Shown one piece after another: positions 26,645-34,800 of a stretch of DNA of 41,192 bases. Made by a program: the position numbers and the translations under genes. Location of the stretch: IMG/VR virus record IMGVR_UViG_3300024323_000005, positions 1 through 41,192 of that record, one strand, 5' to 3'. Numbering within the stretch: position 1 is the stretch's first letter; each line of letters opens with the position of its first letter. This DNA comes from a virus. The notes below the pieces were generated by a model. That model was given only the letters and a program-made list of their open reading frames with translations. It searched no databases and was not told the DNA's origin.

Positions 26645-28516
26645 CTAGGAGGCTGTACATTGAAGCACCAGACTGGCTTTCGTGGCCGATGCGACCGTGT
26701 TGATATTGACGCCGAAGATGTCGTTAGCCGTAACGCTAGTCGTCCATGCCGTCAACGTGGTCGAGTGTACCGCCGTGCCGCTGGAGATGGCAGGGAGCGC
26801 CGCCGCCGTGATCGTGTTGGCGATTGTCGGGATTGCGGAGCCCGTGGCGATTTTCCACACGTCGAAAGTGATCGTACCCGTGTCAACCGTGATGTTCCAC
26901 GCCGCGATGGTGCAAGCAAATGGCACAGTAAAATAAGTGGTCTGCCCCGCCGTCAACGCCGATCCGCCGCCGTCGAAGCCACCGCCGATGGAGCGTATGT
27001 TCTGGTTGGCCGTTCCGCCGCTTGGGGGCGTCTGCCAGGTGGGGTCCGCTCCGGTATTCCCTCCAAGGAACTGCCCCGTGTTACCCACTGCCGTAAAGTT
27101 AACCGCTTGCCCAGTGCTGCCGACGCCCACGCCGTGATTGGTAGGCGTGCCAGTCAAACACGTTGCGCACGTGGCCGCCGCAACCGCGGCTTGCACAAAC
27201 GCCGTGGTAGCCAGCTCCGTTGTGTTCGTCCCCGGTGCGGCCGTTGCCCCCAAAATCCGGTTGCCGATCAGTTGCAAATCCCTCAGCGTTCCCGTGCCGC
27301 CCTTTTCAACACCGATCTGCGCCACATTTGAAGACCACTGCCCATAGATGATCCGCTCAAAGTTGGCGGCGCCCGCCACGTACTTTGTGAACTGAGGATT
27401 GTAAACCGCGCAAATCACCTGCCCGACGCTGTTGAAGGTGTTATCGTCCCGGCATCGCCCGACGCCACGCGAGTCGAACCAAGAATAGTACGGGTTTGTG
27501 ATGGTGCCAGTGCGCCCGGTTCGTAAATCCTCCGCGTAGTAGGTGACGAAGTTCGAAATGGTTGCCGTCGCATCGAGAAACGGCTGGACCCCGTAGAAGT
27601 ACCACATGTTGTTTGCCGTGGTGTTGGGGTCCATGTTCGATTGCACAAACTGCCCGTAGAGGTCGAGCGAATGCGCTGAGTTCGTTGCCCCGATGGTTTG
27701 GGCGATTGCGTAGGCGTTTCCGGCCCCAGTGGAAGTTGAGTTGAGTTGCATCCCATAGGAAAGCGTGGGGCTTGACGCCGCGCCAAGATAAGCCGTTCCC
27801 AGCGCCCCGGCTTGAATAGCCGCGTGTGCCGCGCTGGAGCTGGTTGCCTCCAGATTGGTGGGGCTCATAAAGTTCGTAACTGCCGTGGGCAGGGTAGACC
27901 GGGCAGGACCGAACCGAACCAACGCATTAGCCGCCGCCGCGTCGAACGCGCTTTGCACGATCCCACACAACACCGTGGCCGACTGGTACACGGTAACCTG
28001 CCCCGCGATCGCGCCGCCGCACGTGGTGACCGAGCCAGGCGCACTGGACCCGGCCCGCGCAATGGTCGAGTTCAAGTAGCCGTAGAGGTTCCCCTTCACC
28101 CGCCCCGTGCCCGTCACACTCGAAAGCGTTACCCGCATCCACGGGTAGTAACCGGCGAAGCCCGTAAATGCGCTAGTAATCGCCGTGTTGGGATTGATGC
28201 CGCTCGACCCCGGCAGCGCCGTACTTGAGAGCACCGTGCCGGCGAAGGTTCCCCAGGTTCCCGGTGATCCGTTGTTATCCGGTGCGCTTTGCACAACCAA
28301 GGAAAGAACTGAATATCCCGTGCTTTCGTAGACCAGGAGCCAGCTCGCTATTCCAGGGGAGTTCGGCGAAGCGTTGGGAGCGCCGCAGGTAAGGTTTGAA
28401 GTGGAGCCCGTTGCCGTGAAGTTGAAGGGGATTACGCAGTCCGGTACTACTTTGGTTGATTGTGCACAGAGGGGTATGCACAGTAGGGAGAGAGCGAACA
28501 GAAGCTTTTTGAACAT
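26645..28516 (-). CDS. Large secreted fibre-like protein
   Basis: 623 residues. MFKKLLFALSLLCIPLCAQSTK is a signal peptide. A first beta-type domain (about 25-150) resembles small Ala/Ser/Thr-rich sandwich domains. A middle region with ATSSSAAHAAIQAGALGTAYLG resembles phage fibre shaft and knob sequences. A segment ELATTAFVQAAVAAA is a fibre-type trimerisation-like motif, and the end (TYFTVPFACTIAAWNITVDTGTITFDVWKIATG...) is a repeat-type beta domain I associate with phage fibres. The signal peptide implies export before assembly or display on the cell. Start: ATG at 28516 after an AT-rich leader. Confidence 0.65.
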   Translation of the reverse strand: MFKKLLFALSLLCIPLCAQSTKVVPDCVIPFNFTATGSTSNLTCGAPNASPNSPGIASWLLVYESTGYSVLSLVVQSAPDNNGSPGTWGTFAGTVLSSTALPGSSGINPNTAITSAFTGFAGYYPWMRVTLSSVTGTGRVKGNLYGYLNSTIARAGSSAPGSVTTCGGAIAGQVTVYQSATVLCGIVQSAFDAAAANALVRFGPARSTLPTAVTNFMSPTNLEATSSSAAHAAIQAGALGTAYLGAASSPTLSYGMQLNSTSTGAGNAYAIAQTIGATNSAHSLDLYGQFVQSNMDPNTTANNMWYFYGVQPFLDATATISNFVTYYAEDLRTGRTGTITNPYYSWFDSRGVGRCRDDNTFNSVGQVICAVYNPQFTKYVAGAANFERIIYGQWSSNVAQIGVEKGGTGTLRDLQLIGNRILGATAAPGTNTTELATTAFVQAAVAAATCATCLTGTPTNHGVGVGSTGQAVNFTAVGNTGQFLGGNTGADPTWQTPPSGGTANQNIRSIGGGFDGGGSALTAGQTTYFTVPFACTIAAWNITVDTGTITFDVWKIATGSAIPTIANTITAAALPAISSGTAVHSTTLTAWTTSVTANDIFGVNINTVASATKASLVLQCTAS

Positions 28517-28535
28517 GGGATAAGTATATTCGATG

Positions 28536-28586
28536 TTTTGGCTCGCACGCCATTTCTGGTGCTGAGATATTCTGGAGGCTCGACAG
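28536..28586 (-). repeat. Dispersed cassette-end repeat, left end of cassette 28536-29249
   Basis: TTTTGGCTCGCACGCC...GAGGCTCGACAG followed by GGGAGGG and the ATG at 28600. GGCC has become GGCT. Confidence 0.75.
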
Positions 28587-28599
28587 GGGAGGGTATCGA

Positions 28600-29196
28600 A
28601 TGAGCAAGATGGACACGTGGTTTCGGAAGCATGATCCGAGGACGAAAGCCGCCCGCACCGCCGAAAAGACGAACAATTTATTCCTGTTCAAAGACGGTAG
28701 GGTTATGGCGATTCTCAGGCCCGAAAACGCCGCGCTGAAGATTGCGCAATTTGAGCAGATAAAGAACAACATCATCCCGGCGGAGTTCGATGCCATGCTG
28801 AACGAACAGCCCCACCAGTTCATCGGCTATGCAGCAAAGGGAAGTCCTAAAATCCTCGATGGTTTCGGCAAGCCGATAGACGAACTCAAGCCAGGGGATT
28901 CCTTTGTCGGATGCGGTCACGGTACGCCATTCGAGCCCCCGGCATTCATGCGAACTGGGAAGATGCACGTTGAGTTGTGGGGTGAGGATGAGGTTGTCGT
29001 TATGCCGACGCCCGACCTCGACGGGGATTCCAACACGGGCGTAGTGGTCAAATCACCCAAAGAGGAAAACCGGGGTGCGGTAGTTTTGCGTGGGGGCGCG
29101 AAAGAAGTAGATTGCCACCTTCCCACCCTGAACCGCATAATCACGGGTGACCCGGAACGGCATTATACCCGTCCTCCGAAGATCGACACCCCGTGA
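28600..29196 (+). CDS. Hypothetical protein, lone plus-strand cassette gene in the structural arm
   Basis: 198 residues, soluble. A helical N-terminal part (IAQFEQIKNNIIPAEFDAMLNE) is followed by beta-type segments (GKMHVELWGEDEVVVMPTPDLDGDSNTGVVV). GGGAGGG six bases before the ATG. Bracketed by repeats and opposite in strand to all neighbours for several kb, so it looks like an inserted module. No family recognised. Confidence 0.65.
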   Translation: MSKMDTWFRKHDPRTKAARTAEKTNNLFLFKDGRVMAILRPENAALKIAQFEQIKNNIIPAEFDAMLNEQPHQFIGYAAKGSPKILDGFGKPIDELKPGDSFVGCGHGTPFEPPAFMRTGKMHVELWGEDEVVVMPTPDLDGDSNTGVVVKSPKEENRGAVVLRGGAKEVDCHLPTLNRIITGDPERHYTRPPKIDTP

Positions 29197-29249
29197 ATTG
29201 TCGCCCGCTCACAAGGCGTGAGCGCCGCAACCCGTGGCAAGGCCAAAAC
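29190..29249 (+). repeat. Dispersed cassette-end repeat, right end
   Basis: CCGTGAATTGTCGCCCGCTCAC...CCGTGGCAAGGCCAAAAC overlaps the stop of 28600-29196. One extra T breaks the VNVAR frame. Confidence 0.9.
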
Positions 29250-29296
29250 ATCAAAAACGTCAGGCACTTAGGTATCGGGAGGCCGCTACAAATCGC

Positions 29297-29785
29297 TCAC
29301 AGCGCGTCGTGTGAGATGCGTTCCACGTCTTTTAAGGCCGCAACCTGCTTTTTCTGCGTTCGCGTCATCCCCTGCGCTCTTTCGAGCCAGGAAACCAACT
29401 GAGGCGGAATCGGGGCCACCGTCGAGCAGTTCAAGGTAATTTCTACCAACTCCCCGAACACGTAGAACAGAGCAACCGCCGTGCCCAACTCGAAACCCAC
29501 ATTGAACCCTGAAAGGTCTTTTGCCGTCGCATAGACGACGTGTACGGCGCCGCACAGCAAAAGGGTGACGGATACTCGCCGAAGTGTCTCCCGGAGCCCG
29601 GAGCGATGCGTAAGGAGGCAGGAAAGGAGGTCAAAACCGCAGAGGATGACGAGAAGCTTAACCGCAGCCGGAAGACCGATCCAGAATACCAGCATCCAAG
29701 CAAGGCACCACTTAACAAAGGCCAATGCCCAATGATCGCTCACAAGGCGCGGAGGTTCAACGAAGCGTTGGCGTACAACTGGCAT
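29297..29785 (-). CDS. Phage holin (toxin-secretion/lysis holin type)
   Basis: 162 residues with helices at about 25-60, 73-90 and 97-118. The pattern GLPAAVKLLVILCGFDLLSCLLT followed by LYVFGELVEITLNCSTVAPIPPQLVSWLERAQG agrees with the phage holin 4 family (L.ILD...G hydrophobic core, then ELxSIxENxxxxGxxxP). Holins form membrane lesions at lysis. The likely partner is the M23 enzyme or the transglutaminase-like protein. Weak ribosome site; the start could also be a few codons later. Confidence 0.75.
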   Translation of the reverse strand: MPVVRQRFVEPPRLVSDHWALAFVKWCLAWMLVFWIGLPAAVKLLVILCGFDLLSCLLTHRSGLRETLRRVSVTLLLCGAVHVVYATAKDLSGFNVGFELGTAVALFYVFGELVEITLNCSTVAPIPPQLVSWLERAQGMTRTQKKQVAALKDVERISHDAL

Positions 29786-29815
29786 GTCTGAGAGATGCGG
29801 TTAGGGGCCATAGTG

Positions 29816-30127
29816 TTACGGTTCCGTCCTTTTGCGTGAGCCGCTGGGTTCGTCGTCGTGGGCTTTGTGGTCCTGCCCGTCGGCGTTTTCTTCTTTCAAC
29901 TCCGCGCGTCCCTCCACGTTGCCTTGTGCCCGGGAAGCGCTTGCGGTTGCCTGAGTCAGCTTTTCAACCAGGCCGTTGGTGTTGTGCTCCGTCCGTGTCG
30001 CAACTTCGAGAGTCTTTTTAGAATGACCCGAAGACTTATAGGAGAACCACGCCGCCGCCACTGCTCCGAAGGCAGCGGCGATGCCTGGAATGGTGTGGAT
30101 CAATTCGATCTGAACGGCGTCGGTCAT
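29816..30127 (-). CDS. Single-pass membrane protein with coiled tail, lysis-linked
   Basis: 103 residues: hydrophobic segment at 12-28 (TIPGIAAAFGAVAAAWFSY), then a charged helical tail (TLEVATRTEHNTNGLVEKLTQATASASRAQG). Small proteins of this type lie beside holins in many phages and may be inner-membrane spanins or holin regulators. ATG overlaps the upstream stop (ATGA) and follows GGCCAAAACAAA. Confidence 0.65.
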   Translation of the reverse strand: MTDAVQIELIHTIPGIAAAFGAVAAAWFSYKSSGHSKKTLEVATRTEHNTNGLVEKLTQATASASRAQGNVEGRAELKEENADGQDHKAHDDEPSGSRKRTEP

Positions 30128-30360
30128 TTTGTTTTGGCCTCGGGCGGTGCTGTGGCTTCGTCGGGGTTTGCACGCTCGACATCCGACAATTCTTCGCTTA
30201 CGACCGGCGTTCGCCTATCTTCATGAACAACACGGGCGAAGATTTTAAACCGCCTAGCTCCGTAATGGCGTCCGAAGAAAACACCGTCTTCGTTTTCAAT
30301 AAAGCGTAGTTGGCCACTGCTATCGCCGATAAGGGATGCCCGCGCATTGCTGAGTGTCAT
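30124..30360 (-). CDS. Small basic protein with repeat-encoded tail
   Basis: 78 residues from ATG at 30360. A beta-type start (LIGDSSGQLRFIENEDGVFFGRHYGARRFKIFARVV) is followed by a tail from DVERANPDEATAPPEAKTK, which is the repeat at 30132-30181. A longer frame upstream would run through another repeat and is unlikely. Cargo of an inverted pair. Confidence 0.6.
   Translation of the reverse strand: MTLSNARASLIGDSSGQLRFIENEDGVFFGRHYGARRFKIFARVVHEDRRTPVVSEELSDVERANPDEATAPPEAKTK
30132..30181 (-). repeat. Dispersed cassette-end repeat, left end of cassette 30132-30444
   Basis: Almost identical to the copy at 35615-35665, differing at only a few bases over 50, which points to recent duplication. 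Confidence 0.9.
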
Positions 30361-30382
30361 GATCGGCTCGTGCGGATTGAGA

Positions 30383-30444
30383 ACCCGTGATTGTCGCACG
30401 CTCACTACTTCACGCGAAGCTTTCGACCGTGGCAAGGCCAAACC
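30383..30444 (+). repeat. Dispersed cassette-end repeat, right end
   Basis: ACCCGTGATTGTCGCACGCTCAC...CCGTGGCAAGGCCAAACC, facing away from the cargo toward the 3' end of 30459-30992. Confidence 0.9.
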
Positions 30445-30458
30445 ATCCATGAAACCCC

Positions 30459-30992
30459 TTACCGCTCCCATCCCATCGAAGGCCACTGAAAACCGATCAG
30501 AGCCCCGAACAAGAAATTCCCCGCGCCCGTTGCTACTCCGGAAACCGTCTGCCCCTTGATTCTCACCGTTTCCCCTTCGTCGTGAACAAACTCAACCGGC
30601 CAGGGATCACCGGGAACGAAGGAACCCAACTGAAACGGCACCAGCGAGTAATCCTTTTCCGCATATCCCACTCCGGGGACTGGTACCGCCGTAGGGCTAT
30701 CGACATCGACCGTATAGAGCACTTGACCGGGAAGCGCCGAGCCGCCGCCGCCGTTGTAGCCGAGCACCAGACCGCACAGAAGCGCCGTCATTTTCACCGG
30801 CACCTGATAAGTCGCTACGATGACCTGAGCCGCCGCGCCGAACGCGGGAGCGACAACGAAGCCCGAAGCAAAGACCGGCCGCGCGTTCCAAGGAACAGGA
30901 GTGCCCCAAACAGTCCTTTTGTTTTCCGCCGCCTTCTGGAGCGCGACGAGAACATCTGTGAGGTCTTGTGCGGTGGTTTCAACGGCTGGCAT
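30459..30992 (-). CDS. Virion-type beta protein (short member)
   Basis: 177 residues from ATG at 30992, with GGGAG six bases upstream. A helical start (TAQDLTDVLVALQKAAENKRTVWG) leads to a beta-rich body (ASGFVVAPAFGAAAQVIVATYQVPVKMTALLCGLVLGY...) ending FLFGALIGFQWPSMGWER. The strand order and the terminal hydrophobic strand resemble the other proteins of this block. Low-confidence structural protein. Confidence 0.55.
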   Translation of the reverse strand: MPAVETTAQDLTDVLVALQKAAENKRTVWGTPVPWNARPVFASGFVVAPAFGAAAQVIVATYQVPVKMTALLCGLVLGYNGGGGSALPGQVLYTVDVDSPTAVPVPGVGYAEKDYSLVPFQLGSFVPGDPWPVEFVHDEGETVRIKGQTVSGVATGAGNFLFGALIGFQWPSMGWER

Positions 30993-31206
30993 TTGTGTCT
31001 CCCGGCATCCGAGGTACTCGCCGCTCCGCGATCCGCTTGCCGACGTTTGCAAGGAAAGGCAAACCGTCAGAGAGCAGCTTTTGAACGTTGGGCGGTTGCT
31101 TTGCTGCCCATTCTGCTACTGCTTTCGTTCGTTCGTCCGGGTCCAGGTAGCGAGCTGCGTTCTGACATACTTCGTAGAATTGGGCGAGGTCGTGGAGGGC
31201 TTTCAT
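30979..31206 (-). CDS. Small helical protein
   Basis: 75 residues, mostly helical (LAQFYEVCQNAARYLDPDERTKAVAEWAAKQPPNVQKLLSDGLPFLANVGKRIAERR). ATG overlaps the upstream stop and follows GGCCAAAACAAA. Overlaps the next gene by 14 bases. Confidence 0.6.
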   Translation of the reverse strand: MKALHDLAQFYEVCQNAARYLDPDERTKAVAEWAAKQPPNVQKLLSDGLPFLANVGKRIAERRVPRMPGDTNASR

Positions 31207-31601
31207 TTTGTTTTGGCCTCGGGCTGCACTTCATTGCACGCTTCCGTTGGGGGCTCGACAGGGTAGTCTGAATCCTTCGGAATAAAATGAGCACCGACCC
31301 ACTGGATAAAGCAGCCCATCCAATATTGACACTTGTACCACCGCGTCATTCTGAATGATCGCGAATCCATTGGTCCGTTCCGCCAGTCTTCATATAAGAC
31401 CCGCTGCGAGTTCGAACAGGTGAGACACGCCACGCAGGACGTGATAAAGCGGGCAGGAAAACGAAAGCTTCCGAAGTGCGTACACTGCCCGCATTCATGG
31501 CAGTAACAACCCGGAAGCCAGAGCTTCAGCCAGTTCAAGCCCTTCCTGGTCGAACGCGAGCAAGCCCGCGCGAAGACGTGTGCTGCCTGAGGCCAAAACA
31601 T
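31203..31601 (-). CDS. Cys-rich protein with repeat-encoded head and tail
   Basis: 132 residues. The head MFWPQAAHVFARACSRSTRKG is the repeat at 31534-31599, in the same frame as the CWPRA reading at 20269. The middle is Cys-rich (CYCHECGQCTHF, CVACLTCSN, YKCQYWMGC). The tail TEACNEVQPEAKTK is the repeat at 31211-31261. The original gene probably began later. Metal binding likely; function unknown. Confidence 0.6.
   Translation of the reverse strand: MFWPQAAHVFARACSRSTRKGLNWLKLWLPGCYCHECGQCTHFGSFRFPARFITSCVACLTCSNSQRVLYEDWRNGPMDSRSFRMTRWYKCQYWMGCFIQWVGAHFIPKDSDYPVEPPTEACNEVQPEAKTK
31211..31261 (-). repeat. Dispersed cassette-end repeat, left end of cassette 31211-31599
   Basis: TTTTGGCCTCGGGCTGC...GGGGGCTCGACA, touching the ATG of 30979-31206. 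Confidence 0.85.
31534..31599 (+). repeat. Dispersed cassette-end repeat, right end
   Basis: TTCAAGCCCTTCCTGGTCGAACGCGAG...CTGAGGCCAAAAC; its complement supplies the ATG and first 21 codons of the cargo gene. Confidence 0.9.
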
Positions 31602-31602
31602 A

Positions 31603-32238
31603 CTACGCCTTGACCCCTTCCCCTGTCGGAACCATCACCAGGAAAGTAAGCTGAATAGCTTTATTCAATTGAGGCTCTTCTTCACTTCCCGGCCCCAACT
31701 GATTCCAGAATTCAACCATAAGTTGCCCCGGAGGAACAATCGGATACGGAACCGGCAAGAGGCGCGGAGTCACCGGAGACACGAACCCGTTGGTTGATCC
31801 CGCGTACGGAGGATTCGCGTTCGACGGCTGTAACCAGTCGTTCAAAAAGTAAGCCTCAGGAACCGGCTTCGTAAAAAGCTGGTGATCAATTGCCAAGTCT
31901 GTAATCTGGCAAACGTAGCCCGAGGGCGCCGGGGGACTGATCGGGTTCGCTGGAGCGCCCCCGGCAACGCTGACGGTCGAGTGTAACCACCCGAGCAGGA
32001 AAGAACCTATGGGCAGGGTGAGCAGATATTCGAGATAGCCGCCCGCCGCGACACCCGCGGCTTCCGTTGTCGAATCGGGCGCATGGTAGAACCGGGGAGC
32101 GTAGCAGCCGAGCCGCGCGAACACGTCTGTACGCTCCGTGAAACGCGCCATCCAGTCACCCCAGTAATCGGTGAAGAGCGGGGAGAGTCGTAGCGGGTTC
32201 TCTGTGATTGTCGGAACGCAGACGCCGGAAGAGTTCAT
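31603..32238 (-). CDS. Virion-type beta protein
   Basis: 211 residues. The end of the chain (VPYPIVPPGQLMVEFWNQLG...LNKAIQLTFLVMVPTGEG) has the 'P-x-x-I-x-x-P-x-G-x-L-x-V-x-x-x-N' then 'V-x-L-x-F-x-G' order shared with 34801-35610 and 35962-36960, which I take as one beta-sandwich module. ATGA overlap with 32235-33497. Confidence 0.55.
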   Translation of the reverse strand: MNSSGVCVPTITENPLRLSPLFTDYWGDWMARFTERTDVFARLGCYAPRFYHAPDSTTEAAGVAAGGYLEYLLTLPIGSFLLGWLHSTVSVAGGAPANPISPPAPSGYVCQITDLAIDHQLFTKPVPEAYFLNDWLQPSNANPPYAGSTNGFVSPVTPRLLPVPYPIVPPGQLMVEFWNQLGPGSEEEPQLNKAIQLTFLVMVPTGEGVKA

Positions 32239-33497
32239 TGTGGATAGACCTTCATCCCTTTCAATCCTAGAACAATGTTGACAGCCGGTGGAGCTGCCGC
32301 CGCTGACCTAAGAAAGTATGCCGCATTCTGTGTGCCGATCACCGGAAAAGTATGATTCAAGTGCAACACCATCATTACGATCGTGCTTCCCGTGATCAGG
32401 AGCACGCCCAGCATTTCGACATCGTAAGGAAACGGGCTGACCGGCACTCCATCGACGCGCGAATCCCAGAATGTCTGCTGCGCCGCGCCGTTTCTCGAAT
32501 AGGCGATAGTCGCGCCGATGTTCGCATGGATATTGTTGTCAACGATGATGGTCTGAACGAACAGATAGAAATCCCCGCCGAACTGAACCAAAAAAGCAAA
32601 GTCATTCACGTTGATCGAGTCGACACCCACATCCACGCTCTGAATCCACGGAGCCGAAATAGACCACACCGGAGCCGCCGAGGGAGTACCCGAGACAACG
32701 GCCGCGTAGTTATCAGCCGTAGAGGAGGGTTGCACAAACGCCGGATTCTGCCCGATGATGACGCCGAACCGGATCGTGTCATCGGACGCCGTGTAGATGC
32801 CGGAAGTGTGGGAGCCGGAATTTTCGACAGCGCTGAATGAAGGGAGCGCGACATCAGCCGACACCACCACGCCGCCCGCGATCAGATCGGCAACCATGAC
32901 GCCGTTTGAAACTTGCCGCATCAGGTGTAAGCGGTCGTGCGAATCCACCACGTTGCCCAGAATGCCTTGAGTTTGGAAGTCATCCTGGAACGGAGCTGCC
33001 GCGCCGATGGGGAGTTCCCCGGCCCATACCCCGCCTGAAAGCACATCGAACAAGCACTGAGTGCCCTTGAAGTAGACGACGACACAATCACCGTTTGAGA
33101 GCACGCCGCCGCTCAGATACCCGTTGACGGATTCGCCGGCGGCCGACAACACCGTAAACAGCTTGGTCACCAGGTCGAACGTGGTAACCGTGATCGGTGC
33201 CGTGGTGTTGCTGCCCGTCGAGAAAAACCAGACCGTGGAACCCGAGCCCGGATAGTAGGCGTACGACGACAGGAAAAGAAGTGGGATGCCCGCCAGGTGC
33301 TTCGTGTGAGTAGCGAAGTCATCAGTGCTTTCATAGACCGCGATATCCGCTATGTTCGTCGCCGTCGTCAATTCTTGAGTGCAGGCAAAGGTTACGCCGC
33401 CGAACACAATCGGCCCGCAGTTCGAACGGCACAGATTGCCCTGCCCTACTTGTGCGACCGTTGCGGCCGTGGCGTCGATGAGTTGGGGCGTGGGCAT
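32235..33497 (-). CDS. Beta-propeller-like virion protein, paralogue 1
   Basis: 420 residues. Repeated blade-like segments with Asp-box-like pieces (VYESTDDFATHTKH, SGGVLSNGDCVVVYFKGTQ). The C-terminal NIVLGLKGMKVYPQ is identical to the end of the next gene 33498-34793, so the pair arose by duplication. Sialidase-type propellers bind or cut glycans, but no catalytic Arg triad can be assigned by eye. Starts directly after the preceding TAA. Confidence 0.6.
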   Translation of the reverse strand: MPTPQLIDATAATVAQVGQGNLCRSNCGPIVFGGVTFACTQELTTATNIADIAVYESTDDFATHTKHLAGIPLLFLSSYAYYPGSGSTVWFFSTGSNTTAPITVTTFDLVTKLFTVLSAAGESVNGYLSGGVLSNGDCVVVYFKGTQCLFDVLSGGVWAGELPIGAAAPFQDDFQTQGILGNVVDSHDRLHLMRQVSNGVMVADLIAGGVVVSADVALPSFSAVENSGSHTSGIYTASDDTIRFGVIIGQNPAFVQPSSTADNYAAVVSGTPSAAPVWSISAPWIQSVDVGVDSINVNDFAFLVQFGGDFYLFVQTIIVDNNIHANIGATIAYSRNGAAQQTFWDSRVDGVPVSPFPYDVEMLGVLLITGSTIVMMVLHLNHTFPVIGTQNAAYFLRSAAAAPPAVNIVLGLKGMKVYPQ

Positions 33498-34793
33498 TTA
33501 AGTTGCTTGCGGATACACTTTCATGCCCTTCAGGCCGAGCACAATGTTGGTCGTCGGAGTGGCAGGCGGTGCCGCAGCCGATCGCAGGAAATACGCGAGT
33601 GGCTTTGTCCCGGCCGCATCGCGTACGGTGAACAGGACGCCCAACGAAGCAATTTGCGCCGCACTGAATGCGAACAACCCTTGAGAGCCAAGCGCGAGAG
33701 CGTTCGGCGGATTGGTCGCGAGGTCGTAAAACAGATTGATTGCGCCCCATCCCGAGCCGGTATTGATTGAGCGCCGAATCTGAATTGTCGCGTGATCCGG
33801 CCAGTTGAGCCAGAGCGCCCAGAGCGTGGTGCCGTCGACGGCGAGTTGACCGACCGCTAAATCCGTAAAGTTCGTAGTTGCGCCGCTGTCGATATCTGTG
33901 AAGGTGAACACCGGAGCGGGCAGAGGTCCGCCCAGATACACGCGCATCGTGAACGTGTTTGCGCCCAACGGGGTATCATACGCAGCAAGCGCTACTTGGT
34001 TCTGCCAGAACGCCGGCCGCCCGTAGCTGGGGCGATAGTTTGCAACCGAGGGAGAAATCGCCACCGGAACACTGGGGACATTCCCCGGCCCCGCCGTGAT
34101 CTGATAGGCGTAATCGGCCGCAAACGCCACTCCCGTGATGAGCTGCTGCCGTTGAACAAACCCGTACGTGATGCCGGAACCCGGATCGTAGAGCAAGGAA
34201 GGTATGGACCAGCCTACCTGCGTGGCATCGTCGCCCGCGGCAAAGCTGGAAAACGCGCTCCAGACGCCGGCCGACAGGACCGAGAAACCTAGATCCGCCT
34301 CACTCACATTCGGAGCAACCACCAACGGATACACGATCAGGATATCGAGGCCCGTTGAGCGTACAACCCAATCGCAATCCTCCATCCCCAAGCCAGCTAC
34401 GCTGAGATCCGGGATGCTTCCAGCCGTGAAGGTATCGGTGAGGGCGCTAAAGGTGATCCATGAAAGAGTGATCGGCGCAACGCTAGTTGTGTTGTATGAA
34501 ATCGTGATCGTATGCCCGTCAGGATTGAGCCGCGCCGTCATTCTGCAAATCCCGGTGTAGCTGGGAGAGTTGGCCGCGTCCTGCTGTGCCCACGTCGCGC
34601 CGCCGTCGACGCTCTTGAAGACTACCACGAGGGTAGATCCATCGGTAGTCAGCAAAACGACATAGAGCGCGTTGTTGGCGACAAACGGCCCTTTGAAAAA
34701 GGCATCGTGCAACCCAATCGGTAAAACATTGAGTTGTGCGCTTTCTTGTGGCGAACTGTCGATTAATGCTGGGGGTAGGGTTACATCCGGCAT
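33498..34793 (-). CDS. Beta-propeller-like virion protein, paralogue 2
   Basis: 431 residues. A clear Asp-box (SVDGGATWAQQ) near 66-76 supports a sialidase-type propeller, and the end repeats AYFLRSAA...NIVLGLKGMKVYPQ of its neighbour. No signal peptide, so it is assembled or used inside the cell, unlike the fibres at 25092-28516. Likely binds host glycans on the virion surface (inference). Confidence 0.6.
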   Translation of the reverse strand: MPDVTLPPALIDSSPQESAQLNVLPIGLHDAFFKGPFVANNALYVVLLTTDGSTLVVVFKSVDGGATWAQQDAANSPSYTGICRMTARLNPDGHTITISYNTTSVAPITLSWITFSALTDTFTAGSIPDLSVAGLGMEDCDWVVRSTGLDILIVYPLVVAPNVSEADLGFSVLSAGVWSAFSSFAAGDDATQVGWSIPSLLYDPGSGITYGFVQRQQLITGVAFAADYAYQITAGPGNVPSVPVAISPSVANYRPSYGRPAFWQNQVALAAYDTPLGANTFTMRVYLGGPLPAPVFTFTDIDSGATTNFTDLAVGQLAVDGTTLWALWLNWPDHATIQIRRSINTGSGWGAINLFYDLATNPPNALALGSQGLFAFSAAQIASLGVLFTVRDAAGTKPLAYFLRSAAAPPATPTTNIVLGLKGMKVYPQAT

Positions 34794-34800
34794 TGTTCGC

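Noticed and set aside
25860-26648. 262-residue plus-strand frame opposite the beta-helix gene
   Set aside because: Arg/Gly-rich shadow without ribosome site; the minus-strand protein has a signal peptide and repeat turns.
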